Shown: in pieces, positions 56,421 through 64,000 of the stretch
Numbering within the stretch: the first letter of the stretch is position 1
How the letters are laid out: each line of letters starts with the position of its first letter
Assembly: GCA_965644295.1 (NCBI GenBank)
Contig: CBFFRP010000058.1
Location: forward strand, 124,001 to 188,000
Direction: 5' to 3'
DNA: 64,000 nucleotides
Source: Paraphysomonas bandaiensis
Lineage: Eukaryota; Chrysophyceae
Notes under the pieces: model-generated
Told to the model about the DNA's origin: nothing
The model's database searches: none
What the model saw: the letters and a program-made list of their open reading frames with translations, nothing else
Made by a program: the position numbers and the translations under genes

Positions 56421-59400
56421 TTACACAAACTCATTATTACGTAAGAGTTCTCTTAAAAATACTGTGGCATAGCACCCAGATTTTAAGAAAAAATTAAGCC
56501 TTAGACATAAGTCATTTCGACTAGAACTATCAGAACTACAAGTCTGTGCATCCACCTCGTCCATTGACTTTTCGATCTGGACACTACCATTTGAGTGGCT
56601 TGTCTGTCAATAACATCATTAGCATAAATTATCAGAATATTAATCCATTCGTTCGAATGGCAGCAGCATGCATAGGTAAAAGCCACAGTGTACATATATT
56701 ACCAGGAGCGGTCTGTAGCATCCCTTGACCGGTGACATTATACAGCCTAGAGAGAGCTTCGCAAATACAAACGCGAGCCCTCTGTTTACGCGGCAGGTTA
56801 TCGTGCAAGCGCATGGAATGGAATTAGATTCCACTCGTCCGTGTTTGAGTGGTGGTTTTTCTTCAGGGCATACGTGCATAGTGCGACACCCCCCCCTGAC
56901 GCATGCACCACAGCAGGAGGAGGAGAAAGAATCGTCAATCTACACAATATATTCAACTCTGAAAATCAAAATAATGCACAACGGCACCTCAGTGTCTTGT
57001 ACACAGCTATAACGAAGCAATGATTCAGATTCAAGGAGACTGAGATAATACCTGAATGAGCGAATTATCAATGCCAGATACGATTCGAAGTAGAAATACA
57101 AGCCCCACAGCGTATTTAACGAAGTCAATGCAATACACACAGCTCATATACACGACTGAAAAAGTAACGCACCTTCCGACGTCATTCTCTGGATACATAT
57201 GCCACCCTTTGCCAATCATAGGCAACACCACCTCGCCATTACTATCAGTGATATCATTTCCACCATTGCAGCTCGAATGGAAAATAGACATCTCTCCATC
57301 AGAAGTACAAACGACATCGCCCTCATATGCAGGGTACAAGCTATCCCTAACCTGTTCACTTTCCCGTCGTAGTGCTACACTTGCTACGTTATTCCATATC
57401 CATGACTGGTATGCACTCATCCACATCTGTTTACTTGTGTATGGTATCTCTTGCAATGCCTTCGAACAGCCTTCATACCATCCCTCTCTTGTCCACTGTG
57501 CATCTCTAGTTGGTTTATAACGTATTAATCCTCTCAAGATGCCTTTCTCTCTACTCATATTGGCCGGAAAAGTATGCAGAACTCGTGATAGAGCTGCTCC
57601 TCGTATAAAGAGCTCTCTTGCAGCACTGATTGGTCCCTCTGAGTAATTTACCTTAATATCAGTCTGTTCACTTGCAGCGCAAGGCACACAAACGTCCGGC
57701 CCACAGTCTCTCCCCATGATGATAGCAACCACTGCGCTGACTGGATTATTCAGCAGCAAATACTTCCCTATAATAGGACCATTTGGGGGTCGATTAGATG
57801 CTTCCAAAGCGTCCTTGGAATGCTGCGATATCACCCCCATTCGCTGAGAGCCAAAGTAGTTCGGATGTCTACGCAACCGCAGAAGCTCCATATTATCACT
57901 TACGATTTTGTCCAGACTAGCTGTATCCGTGACGCAGTCTATTGTATCACTCCTAATTCCTCTCAGACGAATACTAAATCTATTACCACCCAACTCTCCT
58001 CTTTTGATGTTTCTGTCATGTCTATACTCAATACCACCTACTTTCATACCTTGATATGCTGCATTTACGTTTCCGCTTCCACACTTAAGGTCATCCAGAT
58101 ACGCAGAAATTCCAGGAGTAGATAGGGAAAGCAAACGTTTCTGTGCGTTTCGTAATGCTCTCTCGTATATATTACCATTCTGTGCATTACAGTGATTGTC
58201 TACAGCAGTTTCATAGCTAGATGCGAGAGAACGGAGGAGGTTGACATCAGATAGGTCGACACATACACTCATACGCTGCGCTGTTATTCCCCTACGATCT
58301 TTAACCCCAGCTTGAGAAATATGGTTGGTTGATACACCAAGAACATCGCTGATTCGACTACAAACTTCCATGTGTTCCAGATTCACCTTAATCACTGTGA
58401 ACCATATAAACCATCTCAGGCACTCCGAATTTCCTTTGTCGTTAGATTTAGTCACATCAGGTACTGGACACGACGTGCTACAATCTCTTTCTCGTTTCAC
58501 ACCGGACGACACTGTCGCCGGCAAAAGGGGCCTTTTTTTCTGATTTCTTGAAGATTTCCAGAACACCTTCATGTGTTTCTGCGCCCATTATAAGTGTGTG
58601 AATTACAAAGGCAGAAATACATGTAGACAGAACCATGTATCTAGGCCACTCACTTTATCGCCAACACATATAGTCTTGGAGTCTATCTGCCGATGAAGTT
58701 TCTGCATGTATCGAAATACTTCTGTTCTCTGAGATTTATTGAGATTTTTCCCGATATACATGCAGGTATCTGGAGTTGGTCCACATTTCATGTATATGTA
58801 CAAATCCTTCGCATCCGAAGGATCAAGACCTAGTTTCACCAGAACAAAGGGAGTTTCACTTGGCGATACTACAATTGCACTAAGTGTTTCTTTATTATCC
58901 GCTGAAGTAGAGAGATACGGAAAATTGGATTTCACATAACTATGTATGCTACGTTTAAGAATTCTGTCATTCGGCACGTCGATAGACACAGATTGAGGAG
59001 ATGATGAAGTTTCAGAGGAGTTAAGAGCTGAAAAACACATTATGATATCTAATTTGATACATATACTAACATATACTAACTCATATATCATATATATATG
59101 CAGTGTATGTCTACAATACATCACATATACATCTCATATGCAGTATCTACATACATACATACATACATACATACATACATTCAATACAGAATGTATTCAT
59201 ATCTTTAAGTCGTTGAAGTTGATATTCTCCAATATATTCTTCAACATCTTCATCAGATCTTATTTCTTTATTCAGATCTAAAGAATAAAGGGCTGGTTTA
59301 TATGATATTGAGGGTACAGGTGTATTATACGAGGATGTCTCATATAGATCACATACAGAGCCATCCTGCGTCACTTCTTCGACAATGAAATCATGTGGAT

Positions 59401-59476
59401 ATTTCTTTAATATGCCTGTAAAAGAATGAGGCGAAATATCTTTGGTGAAGATATCTGGGTGGATGTTTATATTCAT
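56421..59476 (-). CDS. PUS7: TruD/PUS7-family tRNA and mRNA pseudouridine synthase
   Basis: Exons 59476-59179, 59027-58654, 58578-57173, 57051-57003, 56756-56703 and 56603-56421 (787 aa). The N terminus GILKKYPHDFIVEEV is typical of TruD enzymes. The catalytic Asp lies in AGVKDRRGITAQRM (about residue 318). GGNRFSIRLR and HPNYFGSQRMG are the family's other signature motifs. The C terminus carries VVLPMIGKGWHMYP, GCYRPLL and LNFFLKSGCYATVFLREL, the last matching the conserved SYAT...LREL end. The enzyme isomerises uridine to pseudouridine, in eukaryotes mainly within UNUAR sites. Intron 1 has a TACA microsatellite. Exon 5 (18 codons) is the least secure piece. The gene starts only 45 bp from the 700-bp TGTA array. 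Confidence 0.93.
59147..59182. repeat. (TACA)n microsatellite in PUS7 intron 1
   Basis: Eight or nine tetranucleotide units directly overlap the exon 1 donor region (GAAT|GTATGTATG on the minus strand). The repeat itself therefore supplies the GTATGT splice donor. Confidence 0.85.
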
Positions 59477-59520
59477 ATCTGTATATGTATATGTGAATTA
59501 TGAACAACAACAATGAGCTA

Positions 59521-60220
59521 TGTATGTATGTATGTATGTATGTATGTATGTATGTATGTATGTATGTATGTATGTATGTATGTATGTATGTATGTATGTA
59601 TGTATGTATGTATGTATGTATGTATGTATGTATGTATGTATGTATGTATGTATGTATGTATGTATGTATGTATGTATGTATGTATGTATGTATGTATGTA
59701 TGTATGTATGTATGTATGTATGTATGTATGTATGTATGTATGTATGTATGTATGTATGTATGTATGTATGTATGTATGTATGTATGTATGTATGTATGTA
59801 TGTATGTATGTATGTATGTATGTATGTATGTATGTATGTATGTATGTATGTATGTATGTATGTATGTATGTATGTATGTATGTATGTATGTATGTATGTA
59901 TGTATGTATGTATGTATGTATGTATGTATGTATGTATGTATGTATGTATGTATGTATGTATGTATGTATGTATGTATGTATGTATGTATGTATGTATGTA
60001 TGTATGTATGTATGTATGTATGTATGTATGTATGTATGTATGTATGTATGTATGTATGTATGTATGTATGTATGTATGTATGTATGTATGTATGTATGTA
60101 TGTATGTATGTATGTATGTATGTATGTATGTATGTATGTATGTATGTATGTATGTATGTATGTATGTATGTATGTATGTATGTATGTATGTATGTATGTA
60201 TGTATGTATGTATGTATGTA
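59521..60220. repeat. (TGTA)175 giant perfect microsatellite
   Basis: Exactly 700 bp of uninterrupted TGTA lie between the divergent PUS7 and LARP4-like genes. All six frames stay open because the 4-bp unit gives a 12-bp, four-residue period without stops; these frames are not genes. Confidence 0.98.
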
Positions 60221-60663
60221 CGTACACATTATACATACAGGACAGGCTGAAAACTGAAAACCCTATTAAGATTTGCCTTCAGGTCAAGTGTTGTATGTTG
60301 TATGCATATACTCATGCAATCCTCTATGTATTGATCTCTATATTTTTTCCATACTGGAAAAACAACTAGAAGAAGGAGCTAAGAGTTTAGTATGTAGAAT
60401 TACTATCATATCATTAATTTCCATACGATCATTGTAGTGAATTCATAGTCAATATCATAGTATTGTTATTAACTAAGAATATCATTACATACGTGTGGAG
60501 ATTATCTATCTATCTATCTATACATATATATATACAATACATTCAATATCTATATAACTGTGAATCTATTCATATATCATACTATGAATTATTAAATAAG
60601 ATATCAATAACATCATTTGACTTATAGATATCAATCTTTATATCTGTTACGAAATCTTTCAAT
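60221..60663. promoter_or_regulatory. Upstream region of the LARP4-like gene
   Basis: AT-rich DNA with a TCTA tract near 60505 and alternating TA. It must hold the LARP4-like promoter; no specific element was recognised. Confidence 0.45.
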
Positions 60664-63414
60664 ATGGAAGTGGTAAGTAATGTATGTATGTATATGATGA
60701 CTATGCATGTATGTATATATGTATATGGTGGGTGTATGTATATATATGATGGGTTTGTATGTAGGATAAAGGAGTTACTACAAGTGATGAACCTTCCAAT
60801 CAACAAATGGCCACAGATGAAGTGGAGTTGTTGCATGTACTCTTCAGAAATATGTTTACAAAGGAGTTCATTGAGTCTGATGACTACATGAAATCTAACA
60901 TGAATTCTTGGATGTCTATATCAGTGGAAGCCGTTGCTAAGGTAATGGCATACTAATGTACTGTACTACTCCTTATGGCTACACAGTATCCTAAGGTTCT
61001 GGATATCACTACTGATCTCGACATCGTTTGCCGAGCGTTAAAAACCTCAAATGTATGTTGCTATATACATGATCTTGGCATCGATAATTATCCTATGTAG
61101 AGCGTTATAGTTACAGATGATCACGTACGACCGAATATCAAAACTGAGCAACACACTATCATATTGAGGGATGTGGAGAGTGGTGTTACTGATGCCGACG
61201 TACGAGATGCCTTTATAAGTGTGTCATGTCCCCCAATAGTAGGATGCCGGAGTGAAATGAACAGCACATGGTGAGAAAGCAGCCATCTTAATTTTGACAT
61301 GTTATGAGTGCGCATCCATGAATTTTGTAGGTTTGTAACATTTGCTTCTGAATCGGATGCACGAGTGGCACTGACGAACATACGAGGCGCCAAGTTAGGA
61401 GGTCAGCCGATTCGGGCGAGACTAAAGACCGAATCGATGAATAAGTCGTTCTACGAGTATGTCGTTGTCAATATATGTTCGATATATGTGTAGTGGTAGA
61501 TGTACACGGTGCTGTTTCGTAGTATATATGCACAATTCATATGATGTTGTCTAGACAGCTTTCTGATGTACGTTGCAAATTATATAGACACAGTTCTAGT
61601 AAATCGTCTGGAAGTGCTGCTGGTGGTCCCGGGCCTTTTGTCGACGTTAGTGTAAGTCCCGCCAATTCAACATCTGAGTACTACCGCTCGCCAGCCCCAG
61701 CCTCCCACCAGTCCCCTGGCGCAACTGGACAAAGTCCACTTCCTCCGTCTCCTCATCATGCGCCATCAGTCCCAGGACCAGGTGCTGCTGTCCCACCGCC
61801 TCTTGGTCTCACCGGTCCTTCTGGGCCGTTCTACATGCCGATGCCCATGCCGGGGATGCAGACCGGCAGTCCCGTATTTATGGGAGGAGGAATGTGGAGT
61901 CCAATGCACCAAATGATGATGCCCATGCATTCACCAATGCCCAACACTGGCACGGGTAAAGGAAAAGGCAAGAAAGGCTCTCCACGGAACCCTCACGGCC
62001 ATTCGGGAAATGCCACTGGACACTATGGGGGCAAACCGACGTCCCCTCGTGGTATGCATGGCCAGAAGCAGTACCAGCAACCTATAGGTGGCGCGCCATT
62101 CCCGATGTATGGCGTCCCCCCTCCGTATTATGGGGTACCCGGACCCATGTTTTACCCCCCTGTTCCCCTTTCTCCCCAAGTATATGATGAGTCGGTAACC
62201 CCTACAGTCCAGATTCCATCACCTCCACAGCGTGAGAATGGGGAGCGCCGAAGAGGAGGATCTGAAGGTCAGTGGTCTAATAAGGATGAGACAGGTAAGG
62301 TCTCGCCTAAGGAGCGTTGGGGTAAGAAGAAGACCCCCAAGAATAAGAAAAAAGACAAGAGCACTGGAGATGGGGAATATAAACAGCAATCAGAGGGATT
62401 TGATCGTCGCCGCAGGGACGGGGGTAAAGGTAAAGATGAAGGCAATGGCAAGGATACTAAGGGTAGGGGAATAGATAAAAGTGGGCGGGGTAGCAATCGA
62501 CCCAATAAAACGTCTACTAAAACAGAACCTCAGTTTAATCTCGAGTCTGACTTTCCCACCCTTGTATGTGGTTATTGTTAAGTATTTACTTTGATGATTG
62601 TATTTTCTTGTAGCGAACCTCTGGCACGAGTGGCGGCTCGATGGGCGTGCAGATGTCCGGAGGTTATGTGCAACTTGTGTAGCTCCAAGTGTCTTAACCT
62701 GTGTATGTATCTGTCCGTGTAGGCGTCACGTGGGCTGCTGCGATTATGAAAGCACCGGTGCCGGCCTCACATTGTGAGGATTCGGAGGAGGGAGGTGCTG
62801 ACCATTTGGATCCTAATGTACCCGTATGTGAGTCACAGGAAGCGGAAGGAAGTGAATACTTGTCTTCGAATGCTGCCGAGTTAGGATGTCACACTACTGA
62901 TGAGATGAACCCACCAGCATCAAGCGTGCCTATCATAACCCATAGTCCTGGAAGTCAATCACCACATTCTACTGCGCCCACTGCGTCTATTTCTGGGGCA
63001 GTGAATGATTCTAATCATGTAGTGAAACCGCTTGGCAACGGAGTAACCGGGGGAAACCCTATTACGGAAGGTTGTTGAATGTAAAATATGACGACTTCAA
63101 GCTCATTGCATTTGTAGTGGTTAGTGAAGTCAGTCAGCATAACACTGCCACGCCAACATTTGAACCCGTTACCACCCATTCGGATGCAAGTGTAACTGTT
63201 GATCCTTCTCCAGATGCTTCATCTGCATCTCCTTCGACAGAGAAATGTAATGCTCATATGAGCCCTACTCCTGAATCGTCAGTTGCAAATAATGAGCACT
63301 CAGAGGGAAGGTCATGGGGGGGGAAAATGTCTTTTCTAGATGTAAGTGACATATGCAATAATAGTTTGTCCATGTTATTTTTCTGCATAGGTGGTTCGCA
63401 GAGGCCGGTCGTAG
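60664..63414 (+). CDS. LARP4-like La-related RNA-binding protein
   Basis: Ten exons: 60664-60672, 60765-60941, 60987-61052, 61101-61270, 61331-61456, 61555-62563, 62614-62662, 62723-63070, 63118-63341 and 63391-63414 (733 aa). The first coding exon holds only three codons. A La-type winged helix spans ~20-90, ending in ITTDLDIVCRALKTSN; its usual YYFS aromatic cluster is replaced by LFRNMFTKEF. The RRM at ~95-200 has HTIILRDV, VSCPPIVGC and WFVTFASESDARVAL, then KLGGQPIRARLK, strongly resembling LARP4/4B. A long Pro/Gly/Met-rich region with MPMPMPGM-type runs and a Lys/Arg/Gly-rich segment follow. LARP4 proteins bind poly(A) and PABP and stabilise mRNAs; the same role is inferred here. The last exon gives VVRRGRS. 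Confidence 0.87.
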
Positions 63415-64000
63415 ATATTCGGGAAATCAGGGTGTGGTGACAGCTTGAATGCTGAAGTTAACAGATGCATACTATTCATTCTATAAAACGAATATGAATT
63501 GTGTTAGTTTTTGTTCACGTATATGACAATCATGATAGCGTTGTAGCCTTTACATGTCACGGTGAGATTAGGACTGATAGTTGCTGACAAGACTATATTA
63601 TATGGTAGAGTAGTAAACAGCAAAAGTTTTCGTAGCAATGTAGGTATTTTGTAGCTGTTTCTAGCAAAGTCATAATTAATAGTCATAAGATAATTGTGTT
63701 TACTGAATCATGAGAGATACTTGTTGTGAAGTGCACAGTTGCCACTCCCTTTTTGTATAGATGTAATTATTTAGAAAATATACTTGAGTTTTCCTTTTGT
63801 ATTCTTAATACAAAACCAGCAAATTTCTCTACCAACAATCTACAAACGTAGTATACGTACTAAGTAGTAGATTTTCAACATCATGAAGATATATCCAAGT
63901 ACTAAGTACAGGTGCAAGAGTCATGTACATTCAATATTCGAAATATATGCCCATATAAACTTGTAACCTCAGTGTTGCGCAACAGTATACATATTGCTGC
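63415..64000. other. Downstream flank, nothing recognised
   Basis: AT-rich sequence runs to the window edge. I see no exon or RNA gene in it. Confidence 0.55.

Noticed and set aside
59498-60369. Open frames of ~245-289 residues with MYVC or HTYI repeats on both strands
   Set aside because: They are translations of the perfect TGTA microsatellite, which has no stop in any frame; no flanking gene structure supports them.
1-64000. tRNA, rRNA or snRNA genes
   Set aside because: I looked for cloverleaf-like and conserved snRNA sequences on both strands and found none I could support; the only tRNA-like hint is the B-box-like end of a dispersed repeat.

Overview
This window is nuclear DNA of a unicellular eukaryote (protist). 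It is AT-rich between genes. Almost every gene is split by short GT-AG introns, mostly 45-150 bp. The intergenic DNA carries TGTA microsatellites, a hAT-type DNA transposon and several dispersed repeat families. Large ARF-GEFs, MyTH4-FERM proteins, a hybrid histidine kinase-rhodopsin family and a GT41-like glycosyltransferase together suggest a flagellate or stramenopile-like lineage. I cannot name the taxon from sequence alone. All exon models below were joined by hand from splice sites, reading phase and family motifs.

Layout. Fifteen genes were resolved, with strands nearly alternating. 3-3873(+) BIG-type Sec7-PH protein with a C-terminal acyl-CoA-binding-like domain; 5031-6454(-) cis-prenyltransferase; 7306-8627(+) syntaxin-5; 9112-12599(-) secreted GT41-like glycosyltransferase; 13869-14775(-) coiled-coil protein; 15626-17003(+) SAP/UIM-like protein; 18649-21545(-) and 22102-24944(+) two rhodopsin histidine kinases; 28508-36873(-) PH-LRR-PH-MyTH4-FERM giant; 37734-42992(+) acidic/proline-rich double-CH protein; 46212-48041(+) class III aminotransferase; 48795-49771(-) secreted propeller-like protein; 50384-53017(+) 14-exon coiled-coil protein; 56421-59476(-) TruD/PUS7 pseudouridine synthase; 60664-63414(+) LARP4-like protein. 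Six neighbouring pairs are divergent and share upstream DNA. Transposons, repeats and a pseudogene sit mainly in the convergent gaps.

The most interesting object is the head-to-head pair at 18649-24944. Each gene encodes an eight-helix microbial (type I) rhodopsin with the Schiff-base lysine, joined to a histidine-kinase core and a response-regulator receiver domain. The plus-strand protein keeps the phospho-acceptor His. The minus-strand protein has Tyr at that position and a degenerate ATP-binding region. The retinal helix C/D stretch and the receiver, including its intron, are almost identical between the two genes, while the kinase parts have diverged. This looks like a co-regulated active-kinase/pseudokinase photoreceptor pair homogenised by gene conversion.

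Other notable points are the Sec7-PH-ACBP fusion, the PLEKHH/MAX-1-like protein with an added PH-LRR front end and a truncated duplicate of part of it, a ~135-bp hairpin-bearing element placed just upstream of three genes, a recurrent TACTGCTGTA motif in upstream regions, AT-rich gene starts, and an uninterrupted 700-bp TGTA array between PUS7 and LARP4.
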